This document shows, piece after piece, positions 45,090 to 55,337 of a DNA stretch of 64,000 nucleotides (positions within the stretch are counted from its first letter, which is position 1; each line of letters starts with the position of its first letter). The position numbers were made by a program, and so were the translations under genes. The notes under the pieces were generated by a model. The model made no database searches. It saw nothing but the letters and a program-made list of their open reading frames with translations, and had not been told where the DNA came from. Source of the stretch: Bog-473 sp963809715 (GTDB taxonomy: Bacteria > Actinomycetota > Acidimicrobiia > Acidimicrobiales > RAAP-2); the NCBI GenBank assembly GCA_963809715.1, contig CAWEKO010000007.1, positions 186,001 to 250,000 on the forward strand, read 5' to 3'.

Positions 45090-45671
45090 TCAGGACTCTT
45101 TGCGATGCACGGACACTGCGTAACTCTCAGCTTGCGTGAAGGGGAGCCGGTCCCAGGTGGACCAGCGGACTTCGAGTTCGAGCCCGGCCTCCTCGGCCAG
45201 GCGGTCGTGTTCGGGTGGCCCGAATCCTCCCGGTTGTAACGAGTAGCCGGCGATCAGGCGGCCGCCCGGTTCCAGCCAGCGCGCTGCGTTGGCGAGGACC
45301 CGCCCCTCGCTGCCCGGCTCCACGAAGATCAGCACGTTGCCCGCCATCACCACGAGGTCGAAGGTGCGCCCGACGTCGAGCACGGGGTCGGCCAGGTCCC
45401 CCTCGATCCAGCGTACGTCCGGCCCTTTCCTCCGGGCCGCTTCGAGCATGGCCGGGTCGACGTCGAGCCCGACCACCTGGCGACCTCGCCGGTGCAATTC
45501 GAGCGCCACCCGCCCGGTCCCACAGCCGGCATCGAGCACGGACGCGGGATCGTAGGAATCGACCAGCGCGGCCTCACCGTGCACGTCGACGCCTGCGGCC
45601 TCGAGCCGCGTGAAGCGGGCGTCGTAGCCGGCGCCCTTGGGCACGTCGCTGTCGCGCCAGCGGTCGGACAC
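45090..45671 (-). CDS. Class I SAM-dependent methyltransferase
   Basis: A 193-residue methyltransferase. SAM motif I is VLDAGCGTGRVALEL near residue 45, motif II QVVGLDVDPAMLEAAR and motif III WLEPGGRLIAGYSL. The N-terminus RWRDSDVPKGAGYDARF is typical of small actinobacterial methyltransferases. GTG start. Substrate unknown; divergent from the NRDE gene. Confidence 0.86.
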   Translation of the reverse strand: MSDRWRDSDVPKGAGYDARFTRLEAAGVDVHGEAALVDSYDPASVLDAGCGTGRVALELHRRGRQVVGLDVDPAMLEAARRKGPDVRWIEGDLADPVLDVGRTFDLVVMAGNVLIFVEPGSEGRVLANAARWLEPGGRLIAGYSLQPGGFGPPEHDRLAEEAGLELEVRWSTWDRLPFTQAESYAVSVHRKES

Positions 45672-45825
45672 CGGTCGTCGGTCTCGAGCCCGGGTCGACT
45701 AGGGCGTGCCGGGGACGGTGGCGGCGGTGGCCGTGAGGACGGTGGTCGAGCGAATGCGCACGAGCCAGACGGTAGCTGCCTGCCACCCCAATTGCAGCCA
45801 ATTGCTGCTGGGTAGGGTTGCTCTT

Positions 45826-46590
45826 GTGTGTCTCCTGGTCATGGCCTGGCGCGTGGCGGCCTCCGAACCGCTCATCGTGGGAGCCAATCGCGACGAGCTG
45901 ATGGAGCGGCCGGCCACGCCCATCACCGTCCTCGCTTCCTCCGCTCCGCGTGTGCTGGGCGGACGTGACGAGCAGTCCGGCGGCACCTGGCTCGCCGTCA
46001 ACGAGCACGGGGTCTGCGCCGGCCTGACCAACCAGCCCCTGGGCGACGCCAAGGATCCGTCCAAACGCTCCCGCGGCGAGCTGCCCCTCGCCCTGGCCCG
46101 GCACCGCACCGCCACCGCCGCCGTCGAGGCTCTCGTCGCCGACTACCGCCCCGCGGACTACAACGGCTGCTGGCTCATGGTCGGTGACCGCTCCTCGTTG
46201 TGGTTCGTCGATTTCACGGACACCGGCGGCGGCCCGGCCCGGGCCACCGCCCTGGCGCCCGGCATCCATGCCCTCGAGAACCGGGCCCTGGGCCAGCCCT
46301 CGGCCAAGATCGACCTCGTCCGGGCCGCCCTGGGGGACCCCCGGCGGGGCGACGCCATCGACGCGGCCTTCCGCACGGTGCTGGCCGACCATCGCGTCCC
46401 CGAGGACGACGAGCGCCCCAACTCCGCCAACTGCGTGCACCTCGACACGTTCGGGACCCGGTCCTCCTGTCTGGTCCGGGTGGGAGCCGCCCCCTCCGTG
46501 CCCCGCATGTGGGTCGCTCCGGGCCCCCCGTGCACGACGTCCTACGAGGACGTCAGCGCGCTGTGGGAGCGCGTCGAGCCGGCGGGGTGA
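45826..46590 (+). CDS. NRDE/TANGO2 family protein
   Basis: A 254-residue protein of the Ntn-hydrolase-like TANGO2 (DUF833) family. It begins CLLVMAWRVA (Cys at position 2 is the expected Ntn nucleophile after Met removal), followed by VGANRDELMERPATPI, GGRDEQSGGTWLAVNEHGV, and C-terminal HLDTFGTRSSCLVRVG. The family is linked to heme or acyl-lipid handling in eukaryotes; bacterial role unclear. GTG 45826 preceded by GGGTAGGG. Divergent from the methyltransferase gene. Confidence 0.87.
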   Translation: MCLLVMAWRVAASEPLIVGANRDELMERPATPITVLASSAPRVLGGRDEQSGGTWLAVNEHGVCAGLTNQPLGDAKDPSKRSRGELPLALARHRTATAAVEALVADYRPADYNGCWLMVGDRSSLWFVDFTDTGGGPARATALAPGIHALENRALGQPSAKIDLVRAALGDPRRGDAIDAAFRTVLADHRVPEDDERPNSANCVHLDTFGTRSSCLVRVGAAPSVPRMWVAPGPPCTTSYEDVSALWERVEPAG

Positions 46591-46593
46591 TCC

Positions 46594-48273
<1,680 letters not shown>

Positions 48274-48364
48274 GGCGACCAGTGTGCCCCACGGGCCGCG
48301 AGTGCGATGATCGTCCGGCGCCACCGGACTGTCACCCGAGGTGCCGGGAACGAAAGGGGACCAC

Positions 48365-49843
48365 GTGGCCAGCGCAGCACCGAACATCCTGCTCGTCATG
48401 TCCGACCAGCACCGGGCCGACATGATCGGCTGTGCGGGCGACGCCAGCATGCATACGCCGACGCTCGACCGGCTGGCTGGAGAAGGCGTGCGCTTCTCGC
48501 GCGTCTCGTGCCAGGGCCCGCTCTGCATGCCCTCGCGGGCCTCGTTCATGACGGAGCGCTACGTGCGCGACCACGGCGTCTACACCAACTGGGAAGAGAT
48601 CTCGCAAGACTGCCCGACCTACACCAAGGCCCTGCGCGAGGCGGGCTACCACACCTCGCTCCTGGGCAAGGCCCACCTCTACCGCGACGAGATCATCACC
48701 GTCGACCACATCGACGACATGGCACCGCGTCTGCAGGCGTTGGGCTTCGCCGAGGTCTTCGAGACCGGCGACAAATTCATGGGCAAGAAGCCATCGCGCT
48801 ACACCGACTTCCTGGCCACGCAGGGCCTGCTCGAGACCTACCGGCGGCACATCGCCGACCGCAGCTACCAGGGGGAGAACGAGGACGGGCGCAACGCCAC
48901 CAAGACCGTGCCCATGTGGGACGCCACCCCGATGCCCCTGCCCCTCTCGGCCTACGTCGACACCTGGCACGGGACCGAGGCCGTCCGCTGGCTCGAAGCG
49001 TACGAGCGGCCCGAGCCCTTCTTCCTGTTCGTCGGGTTCCCCGGGCCGCACGACCCCTGGGACGCGCCGGCCGAGGCGGTGGCCCGCTACCGCGACGTCG
49101 ACATCTCCATGCCCGCGTCGACCACCCGCCCGACCCTCGAGGGGACCGGCCGCTACGAGCACCTGCTCAACGCGTTCTTGGGCTTGGCGGACACGTCGAC
49201 CATGTCCGAGGACGCCATCCGCGACATGCGGCGGGCCTACGCCGCCGACATCTCGGTCATCGACCACGCGGTGGGCCTCATGCTCGATGCGCTCGAGCGC
49301 AAGGGCCTCCTCGACAACACCTGGGTCATCTACACCACCGACCACGGCGAGATGGCGGGCAACCACGGCCTCATGTCCAAGTGCGTCCTCTACGAGCAGG
49401 CGGTGCGGGTGCCCCTGATCATCCGGCCCCCCGGCGGGTGCGCGCCCCGGGTGGTCGACTCGCTCGTCGAGCAGCTCGACGTCCCGGCCACCGTGCGGGC
49501 GGTGGCCGACGCCCCCGACCTCCCGGCGAGCGTGGGCCAGTCCCTCCTCGAGTGCGTGCGCGACGGCGCCCCCGGCCCCGCCCACCCGGTCGCGGTCAGC
49601 GAGAACTGGGGCTTCGCCTGCTTCGAGACCGAGCGCCACAAGCTGGTGGTCGACGAGGACGCCCTGGCGCCGTGCCAGCTCTTCGACCTGGCCGAGGACC
49701 CGACGGAGGACCACAACCTGCTGGCCGACCCCGCCTCGGCCGCCGTGGTCGACGAGCTCATGGCGACCCACGTGCGCCCGTTCTTCGCCACCCCGCCGGC
49801 GCGCCCGCACCCGAGCATCTTCACCGGCGGCTACGACACCTGA
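48365..49843 (+). CDS. Sulfatase family protein (type I, FGly-dependent)
   Basis: A 492-residue arylsulfatase/choline-sulfatase-like enzyme. The metal Asp pair is in ILLVMSDQHRADM (near residue 14), the formylglycine motif CMPSR (Cys54) lies in GPLCMPSRASF, the second metal-binding block YTTDHGEMAGNHG lies near residue 325, and the catalytic Lys is in GKAHLYR. Cys54 must be converted by a formylglycine-generating enzyme not seen here. GTG 48365 has AAGGGGA upstream. A hexamer repeat follows its stop codon. Confidence 0.92.
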   Translation: MASAAPNILLVMSDQHRADMIGCAGDASMHTPTLDRLAGEGVRFSRVSCQGPLCMPSRASFMTERYVRDHGVYTNWEEISQDCPTYTKALREAGYHTSLLGKAHLYRDEIITVDHIDDMAPRLQALGFAEVFETGDKFMGKKPSRYTDFLATQGLLETYRRHIADRSYQGENEDGRNATKTVPMWDATPMPLPLSAYVDTWHGTEAVRWLEAYERPEPFFLFVGFPGPHDPWDAPAEAVARYRDVDISMPASTTRPTLEGTGRYEHLLNAFLGLADTSTMSEDAIRDMRRAYAADISVIDHAVGLMLDALERKGLLDNTWVIYTTDHGEMAGNHGLMSKCVLYEQAVRVPLIIRPPGGCAPRVVDSLVEQLDVPATVRAVADAPDLPASVGQSLLECVRDGAPGPAHPVAVSENWGFACFETERHKLVVDEDALAPCQLFDLAEDPTEDHNLLADPASAAVVDELMATHVRPFFATPPARPHPSIFTGGYDT

Positions 49844-49868
49844 ACCTGAACCTGAACCGGAACCTGAG
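49839..49868. repeat. Hexamer tandem repeat after the sulfatase gene
   Basis: CCTGAA is repeated three times perfectly (49839-49856), then twice in degenerate form (CCGGAA, CCTGAG). The first unit includes the sulfatase stop codon. Likely slippage-prone low complexity; no function known. Confidence 0.7.
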
Positions 49869-49925
49869 CCCGCCGCGCCGGTGGGCGGCGGAACCGGGCG
49901 GCCGCCTCCGCCAGGAGCCAGGCCT

Positions 49926-50738
49926 CTACGTCAGCTCGAGCGTGGCCCGGATCGGCCGGTGATCGGAGCCGGCGTCGGGCAGGACCTCGCCCGAAAGCGC
50001 ACGGAGCGCGCCCCGCGTCACGATGTGATCGATCTGGCTGTGCGGGGACCATGAGGGCCAGGTGCGGCCCACGACGGCTCGATGCCAACCGGGCAGGAAG
50101 AAGCGGACCAGCGGACCCCACGTGTTCATGTCGCCCGAGAGCACCGCGTCGGGCCGGGCCTCGGTGCGCAGGATGCGCCGCAGGTCGGCCCAGGTCCGGT
50201 GCGAGCCGTGGGGGATGTGCGGCATGTGCGTGCCCACCACCGAGACCGGCCGGCCCGCCACCGTGAGGTCCACCACCAGCGCGGCCCGGCGCACCCCGTC
50301 TGCCCGCAGCTGGCGTAACGGCAGGACCTTGGTCGCCTCGATCGCCAGTGCGGGCCGCGCCAGCACGGCGATGCCCCACGTCCCCGGTTCGGCCTCTTGC
50401 CAGCGGGCCAGCGCCTGCACCTTGGCCGGCTGGGGTCGCAGGCCGTCCATGTAGAGGGCCCGCTTGGTGTCGGAGAACGAGGGCTGGGCGATCCACGAGT
50501 CGCCCGCCGCCGCCTGCGGCCGGATGCGCCGGCCCTGGCCGAGCACGTGGGTGAACACGGTGTAGCCCAGGGCGGCCGCCGCCGCTTCGGCCTGTCCCGT
50601 TTCCTCGCCCGCGGTGGTCCAGGATTCCTCGAGCACGATCACGTCGGCGTCGAACGACGCCATGGCGCCGATGTAGTCGAAGGGCCGGCCCCACCCGTCC
50701 ATCCCGCAGTGCATGTTGAAGTTGGCGACGCTGAGCAC
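49926..50738 (-). CDS. Endonuclease/exonuclease/phosphatase family protein
   Basis: About 270 residues with the DNase-I/phosphodiesterase fold. It has an N-terminal strand NFNMHCGMDGWGRPFDY, ADVIVLEESW (metal Glu), VVGTHMPHIPHG (catalytic His), LSGDMNTWGP (Asp/Asn pair) and SDHRPIRATLEL (final His). This set defines the superfamily but not the substrate. GTG 50738 is the best start found; its Shine-Dalgarno is not obvious. Divergent from the aminotransferase gene. Confidence 0.85.
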   Translation of the reverse strand: MLSVANFNMHCGMDGWGRPFDYIGAMASFDADVIVLEESWTTAGEETGQAEAAAAALGYTVFTHVLGQGRRIRPQAAAGDSWIAQPSFSDTKRALYMDGLRPQPAKVQALARWQEAEPGTWGIAVLARPALAIEATKVLPLRQLRADGVRRAALVVDLTVAGRPVSVVGTHMPHIPHGSHRTWADLRRILRTEARPDAVLSGDMNTWGPLVRFFLPGWHRAVVGRTWPSWSPHSQIDHIVTRGALRALSGEVLPDAGSDHRPIRATLELT

Positions 50739-50780
50739 GGTGCACGCCGACGATAGGTCGGCGGGAGAGTCAGAGGCGAA

Positions 50781-51983
50781 ATGCCCCGAGGTACGATCGT
50801 CGCGGTGGCACGGGCGAACGCGCAGCTGGCCCGGCGCCTGCGCCCCTTCGCCACCACCATCTTCGCCACCATGTCCGAGCTCGCCCGCGCGACCGGTTCG
50901 GTCAACCTCGGCCAGGGCTTCCCCGACACCGACGGCCCCGACGAGCTCAAGGACGTGGCCGTCGAGGCCATCCGCCGCGGCGACAACCAGTACCCGCCGA
51001 GCGCCGGCATCCCCGAGCTGCGCCGGGCCGTGGCCGACCACCAGGCGGCCTGGTACGGCCTCGAGCTTGATCCCGAGTCCGAGGTCCTCGTCACCGTGGG
51101 CGCCACCGAGGCCATCGCGGCGACCCTCCTCGCGCTGTGCGAGCCGGGTGACGAGGTCGTCATGTTCGAGCCGTCCTACGACTCCTACGCCGCCTGCGCG
51201 TCGATGGCCGGCGCCGTGCCCAAGCTGGTGCGCCTCCACCCGCCGGACTGGTCCTTCGACCGCGACGAGCTGGCCCGGGCCTGTGCCTCGCCCCGGGCCC
51301 GCCTGCTGCTGTTGAACACCCCGCACAACCCGGTGGGCAAGGTCTTCTCGCCCGACGAGTTGGGGCAGGTGGCCGCCCTGGTCGCCGCCCACGACCTCCT
51401 GGCGGTGACCGACGAGGTCTACGAACACCTCGTCTTCGAGGGGACCCACGTCCCGTTGGCCACCCTGCCGGACATGGGCGAGCGCACGCTGACCATCTCC
51501 TCGGGCGGCAAGACGTTCTCCTTCACCGGGTGGAAAGTGGGTTGGGTCAGCGGCCCGGCCGAGCTCGTCGCCGCCGTGCGGGCGGCCAAGCAGTTCCTCA
51601 CGTACACCAGCCCGGCCCCCCTCCAACTCGCCATCGCCGCCGGGTTGGCCTTCCCGCCGGCGTCGCTGCAGCGCTTCGCCGCCGAGCTGGCGGCCAAGCG
51701 CGACCTCCTCTGCGACGGGCTGGCCGGCCTGGGCCATGTGGTGCACCGCCCCGCCGCCACGTACTTCGCCACCACCGACATCGCGCCCGTTGCTCCCGGC
51801 ATGAGCGGGCAGGAGTTCTGCCTGGCCCTGCCCGGCCGTTGCGGCGTGGTGGCCATCCCGAGCTCGGTCTTCTACGACCCGGCCGACAGCGCGGCCGGGG
51901 CCACGTTGGTGCGTTGGGCCTTCTGCAAGCGCGACGACGTCCTGCGCGACGCCCTGGCCCGCTTAGCATCGTGGGGACGATGA
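50781..51983 (+). CDS. PLP-dependent class I/II aminotransferase, DapC-like
   Basis: A 400-residue fold type I aminotransferase. SVNLGQGFPDTDGPDE near the N-terminus, GATEAIAATLLAL, NTPHNPVGKVF, DEVYEHLVFEG and the PLP Lys in SSGGKTFSFTGWKVGW match kynurenine/DapC-type enzymes. In mycobacteria the close analog is annotated N-succinyldiaminopimelate aminotransferase (lysine/cell-wall pathway); this is only a hypothesis here. ATG 50781 preceded by AGAGG. It overlaps the phzF gene at ATGA and heads a six-gene train. Confidence 0.9.
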   Translation: MPRGTIVAVARANAQLARRLRPFATTIFATMSELARATGSVNLGQGFPDTDGPDELKDVAVEAIRRGDNQYPPSAGIPELRRAVADHQAAWYGLELDPESEVLVTVGATEAIAATLLALCEPGDEVVMFEPSYDSYAACASMAGAVPKLVRLHPPDWSFDRDELARACASPRARLLLLNTPHNPVGKVFSPDELGQVAALVAAHDLLAVTDEVYEHLVFEGTHVPLATLPDMGERTLTISSGGKTFSFTGWKVGWVSGPAELVAAVRAAKQFLTYTSPAPLQLAIAAGLAFPPASLQRFAAELAAKRDLLCDGLAGLGHVVHRPAATYFATTDIAPVAPGMSGQEFCLALPGRCGVVAIPSSVFYDPADSAAGATLVRWAFCKRDDVLRDALARLASWGR

Positions 51984-52777
51984 GCATCCCGATCACCTGG
52001 GTCGACGCCTTCAGCGAGGGTCTCGGGGGCGGCAACCCGGCCGCCGTCTGCCTCCTCGACGAGCCGCTGGACGACGCCCGCATGCGGGCGCTGGCCACCG
52101 AACTCGGCATCTCCGAGACGGCGTACCTGACGCCGACCGGCGATCCGCTCCAGTTCGGCCTGCGCTGGTTCTCGCCGGCCACCGAGATCGACCTGTGCGG
52201 CCACGCCACGCTGGCCTCGGCCCACGCGCTGCGCCAGTCCGGCCGGATCGACGGCTCGCGGCCGCTCACCTTCCACACCCGCAGCGGAGCGCTGTCCGCC
52301 TCGTTCGAGGGGGACCTGGTCGAGCTCGACTTCCCGGCCGATCCCATCGCGTTCGGCCCCCTGCCCGCCCCGCTCGAGTCCCAGTGGCCGGGCGCCGTGG
52401 TCGAGTCGGGGTTGACCACCAACTTCATCTTCGTCGTGCTGTCCGCGGCGGCGGCCGTCCGCGACTACGTGCCCGATCTCGGCGCCATCGCGGCCAGCGG
52501 CCCGAACTCGCTCCTGCTCACCGCGGCCGGCGACTCCGGCTCGGGCGCCGACTACGTGCTGCGCGTCTTCGGCCCCCTCGTCGGCATCGACGAGGATCCG
52601 GCCACCGGTTCGGCCCAGTGCGCGGCCGGGCCGTACTGGGCCGCGCGCCTGGGCCGCGCCGAGTTGGTGGCCCGCCAGCTCTCCGCCCGCGGCGCGACGC
52701 TCTACGTCCGTCCCGACGGCGACCGGGTGCGCATCGGCGGGCGCGCCACCACCGTCCTGACCGGTCACCTGTGCTAA
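51980..52777 (+). CDS. PhzF family isomerase/epimerase-like protein
   Basis: A 265-residue PhzF/diaminopimelate-epimerase-fold protein. Opening VDAFSEGLGGGNPAAVCLLD, active-site Glu in GISETAYL (near residue 45), FSPATEIDLCGHATLASAHAL, and the DPATGSAQCA block near residue 205 are family hallmarks. Closest family roles are trans-2,3-dihydro-3-hydroxyanthranilate isomerase-like; actual substrate unknown. ATG 51980 overlaps the aminotransferase stop. Confidence 0.9.
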   Translation: MSIPITWVDAFSEGLGGGNPAAVCLLDEPLDDARMRALATELGISETAYLTPTGDPLQFGLRWFSPATEIDLCGHATLASAHALRQSGRIDGSRPLTFHTRSGALSASFEGDLVELDFPADPIAFGPLPAPLESQWPGAVVESGLTTNFIFVVLSAAAAVRDYVPDLGAIAASGPNSLLLTAAGDSGSGADYVLRVFGPLVGIDEDPATGSAQCAAGPYWAARLGRAELVARQLSARGATLYVRPDGDRVRIGGRATTVLTGHLC

Positions 52778-52788
52778 CCAGTGCCGGG

Positions 52789-53328
52789 ATGGACCCCACC
52801 ACGGCGGACCTGCGGACGCTGGTCGAGGGCCACGCGCCGGGCTCGCCCCGCGAGGTGGCGGCCCAGGACCGCTTCCTGAGCGAGTTGGGCCGCCTGCGCG
52901 CGCCGTACGACGAGCACGCCGGCCCGACGCACGTGACGGCCTCGGGCATCGTGGTCGGGCGGCGTGGCACGGTGCTGCATCTGCACCGGCGCCTCGGCAT
53001 CTGGATGCAGCCCGGTGGCCACATCGACCCCGGCGAGACGCCGGAGGCGGCCGCACTGCGCGAGGCCACCGAGGAGCTCGGCCTCGACGTGGCGCACCCC
53101 GACGGTGGCCCGCTGCTGATCCACCTCGACGTGCACGAGGCGGCCTACGGGCACCTCCATCTGGACTTGCGCTACCTCCTCTTGGGGGCGGACGGCGATC
53201 CCCAGCCGCCACCGGGCGAGAGCCCCGAGGCCCGCTGGTGCAGCTGGGACGAGGCGCTGGCCATGGCCGACGCCGCATTGGTCGACGCCCTGCCCGTCGC
53301 CCGCTCCGCCTACGAGGCGCTGGCGTGA
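52789..53328 (+). CDS. Nudix hydrolase
   Basis: A 179-residue Nudix-fold hydrolase of nucleoside diphosphate derivatives. The Nudix box is complete in the order GHIDPGETPE then ALREATEELGL (positions near 80-102). N-terminal helix-rich extension ADLRTLVEGHAPGSPREVAAQ precedes the THVTASGIVVGRRG strand. ATG 52789 is used; GTG 52771 in frame would overlap the PhzF gene. Overlaps the downstream zinc-ribbon gene by GTGA. Confidence 0.9.
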   Translation: MDPTTADLRTLVEGHAPGSPREVAAQDRFLSELGRLRAPYDEHAGPTHVTASGIVVGRRGTVLHLHRRLGIWMQPGGHIDPGETPEAAALREATEELGLDVAHPDGGPLLIHLDVHEAAYGHLHLDLRYLLLGADGDPQPPPGESPEARWCSWDEALAMADAALVDALPVARSAYEALA

Positions 53329-54044
53329 CCGACAACCTCGAGCACCTGCTCGCCGTCCAGGACTACGACACCACCCTCACGCAGCTGCAGCACCGGCGCG
53401 ACGCCTTGCCCGAGGCGTCGGGCCTGCGCGGCCTGGAGGTCCAGCTGGCCACGCTCGACGCGGCGCGCGACGAGGCCACGGCCCGGCGCAGCGCGTTGGC
53501 GTCGGCCCAGAAGGAACTCGAGGCGCAGATCGCCGTCATCACCGAGCGGCGCCAGGGGATCGAGCAGCGGATGTACGCGGCCACGGGTTCGTCGACCCGT
53601 GACCTTCAGGCCATGAACGACGAGGTGGTGCACCTGACCGACCGGCGGGCCGAGCTCGAAGAGCTCGAGCTGGTGTCCATGCTGGACCAGGATCCGATCG
53701 ACGCCGAGCTGACCGCCCTCGACGAGCGGGCCGCGCCGCTGCGGGAACAGGCCGACGCATTGGCGGCCGAGGTCCGCACCCAGCAGCAGGAGATCGACGC
53801 CGAGCTGGCCGCCGCCGCCTCGGCCCGGGCGGCCGTGGCGGCCCAGCTCCCGACGGCGCTGTCGGACCGCTACGAGACGTTGCGGGCGCGGCTCAAGGGG
53901 ACGGGAGCGGCCCGACTGATCAAGAACCGTTGCGACGGGTGCCACCTCGAGCTCTCCTCGGGCGAGGTGGAGCGGATCCGCGGGCTGCCCCACGACGAGG
54001 TGGCCACGTGCGAGCAGTGCGGGCGCATCCTCGTACCGGTCTGA
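53325..54044 (+). CDS. Zinc-ribbon (C4-type) coiled-coil protein
   Basis: A 239-residue protein. Residues 1-190 are a long coiled coil (heptads through LEHLLAVQDYDTTLTQLQHRRD, then AELEELELVSMLDQDPIDAEL). A C-terminal zinc ribbon uses CDGCHLEL and CEQCGRI. In actinobacteria this family (DUF164-type, zf-RING_7) commonly precedes an RNase H/phosphatase gene, as it precedes a histidine phosphatase here. GTG 53325 overlaps the Nudix stop. Confidence 0.88.
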   Translation: MTDNLEHLLAVQDYDTTLTQLQHRRDALPEASGLRGLEVQLATLDAARDEATARRSALASAQKELEAQIAVITERRQGIEQRMYAATGSSTRDLQAMNDEVVHLTDRRAELEELELVSMLDQDPIDAELTALDERAAPLREQADALAAEVRTQQQEIDAELAAAASARAAVAAQLPTALSDRYETLRARLKGTGAARLIKNRCDGCHLELSSGEVERIRGLPHDEVATCEQCGRILVPV

Positions 54045-54060
54045 GGCGCCGTCCCACCCC

Positions 54061-54687
54061 GTGTTGATCCTGGTGCGTCACGGTGAGTCCGAGGCCAACG
54101 CGCGCGGCCTGCTCCTCGGACGGACCGACGCCGCCCTGACCGAGAAGGGGCGGGCCCAGGCCGGCGCCGCTCGCGCCCTGGTCTACGACCCGGTGGTCGA
54201 GGTGCGGACGAGCCCCTTGGCCCGGGCCCGTGACACGGCCGAGCTGCTCGCGCTCGGTCCCGGGCCGACCGTCGACGAGCGCTGGGTCGAAGTGGACTAC
54301 GGCGAGTTCGAGTGCCAGCCCCTGGGCGACATCCCCGCCTCGGTCTGGCAACGCTGGATGGCCGACCGTCACTTCCGCCCCGAGGGGGGTGAGACCCTGG
54401 CCGAAGTGGACGAGCGCATCGGCGCGGTCTGTGCGGAGCTCTTCGCCGCGGCGGGGACCGGTGCCCGGCGGACCGACGGCGACGTGGTCGTGGTGAGCCA
54501 CGTCACGCCGATCAAGGCCGCCGTGGCCTGGGCGCTCGGGACGACCGACCTGTACTGGCGGCTCCACCTGCGCACGGCCTCGGTCACCCGGATCGGCTGG
54601 AGCCGCGATGCGCCGATCCTGCACGGCTTCAACGAGGTGGCGTTGGCGCCGGCCGGGGGAGCGGCGCCACAATCGCCCGGTGCCTGA
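54061..54687 (+). CDS. Histidine phosphatase (phosphoglycerate-mutase-like) family protein
   Basis: A 208-residue RHG-motif phosphatase. The phosphohistidine motif is LILVRHGESEAN (His8), the second Arg/His pair is TSPLARARDTAELL and VVVSHVTPIKAA, and the acid Glu lies in VDYGEFECQPLGDIP. It resembles the C-terminal half of mycobacterial RNase H/acid phosphatase fusions, with the RNase H part absent here. GTG 54061. The next gene starts 8 bp before its stop. Confidence 0.92.
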   Translation: MLILVRHGESEANARGLLLGRTDAALTEKGRAQAGAARALVYDPVVEVRTSPLARARDTAELLALGPGPTVDERWVEVDYGEFECQPLGDIPASVWQRWMADRHFRPEGGETLAEVDERIGAVCAELFAAAGTGARRTDGDVVVVSHVTPIKAAVAWALGTTDLYWRLHLRTASVTRIGWSRDAPILHGFNEVALAPAGGAAPQSPGA

Positions 54688-55337
54688 CCCCTCGCCGTCA
54701 CCCACGTTGGCCGACCTGCGCCCCCCGCCGGGGTCCGACGAGTTCCCCGTCCATCGCCGGACCATCACCATGGAGGTGTTCGGGCGCGACGAGCACTTCG
54801 CCGTGGTCGGGACGCTGCGCGACGAGCGCCCCTGGGCCGAGGGCGGGTACAGCCCGCGGCTTCTCCATGCCATGGAGCTCGGCATCGTGGTGCGGCGGGC
54901 CGACCTGACCATCGTCGACGCCCAGGCGGACATGCAGACGTTTCCCCACGTGGAGTGCACGGCCATCGAGCCGCACTTCGGGGACCTGGTCGGCCTGTCG
55001 GTCGGCCGCGGCTACACGAGCGCCGTGCAGGAGCGTTTCGGGCGCGAGCGGGGCTGTAGCCACCTCGAGTTCCTCGCCCGCGCCCTGGGGCCGACCGTCA
55101 TTCAGGCCACGACCTCGGCCGCGGCCCGGCAGACCGTGCAGAGCGGTGCACGCCAACGCCAACGCCAACGGCGAGCGGGGCCTGTCCTTCCTCACCAACA
55201 CGTGCCACGTGTGGACACCCGACGGGCCCGGCGTCCAGAAGGTGGCGCTCGGCTGGCGACCGGGACGTCTGGGCTATCCCGCCCCTTCGGCCGCCGAGGT
55301 GGCGCGGCGCCTGGCCGCGGGTGAGGAGATCGGTTAG
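54680..55337 (+). CDS. DUF2889 domain protein, interrupted by a one-base frameshift
   Basis: A DUF2889 protein, about 218 residues if repaired. The first frame (from GTG 54680) carries FPVHRRTITMEVFGRDEHFAVVG, ADLTIVDAQADMQTFPHVEC and FLARALGPTVIQATTSAAARQ; the last frame (to 55337) carries LSFLTNTCHVWTPDGPGVQK and LGWRPGRLGYPAPS, the normal family end. Skipping one G near 55145 joins them. The break lies just before a CGCCAA tandem repeat (55151-55168). Either sequence error or true mutation. Stop overlaps the convergent TetR gene by four bases. Confidence 0.75.
55151..55168. repeat. CGCCAA hexamer, three tandem copies
   Basis: Perfect three-copy hexamer inside the DUF2889 gene, just after the frameshift point. 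Slippage in such a repeat changes length by six and keeps the frame, so it does not itself explain the one-base shift. Confidence 0.7.

Noticed and set aside
49831..51746. Long leftward open frames antisense to the aminotransferase gene
   Set aside because: Only the 49926-50738 part has a real protein family; the rest is GC-bias shadow of the rightward gene.
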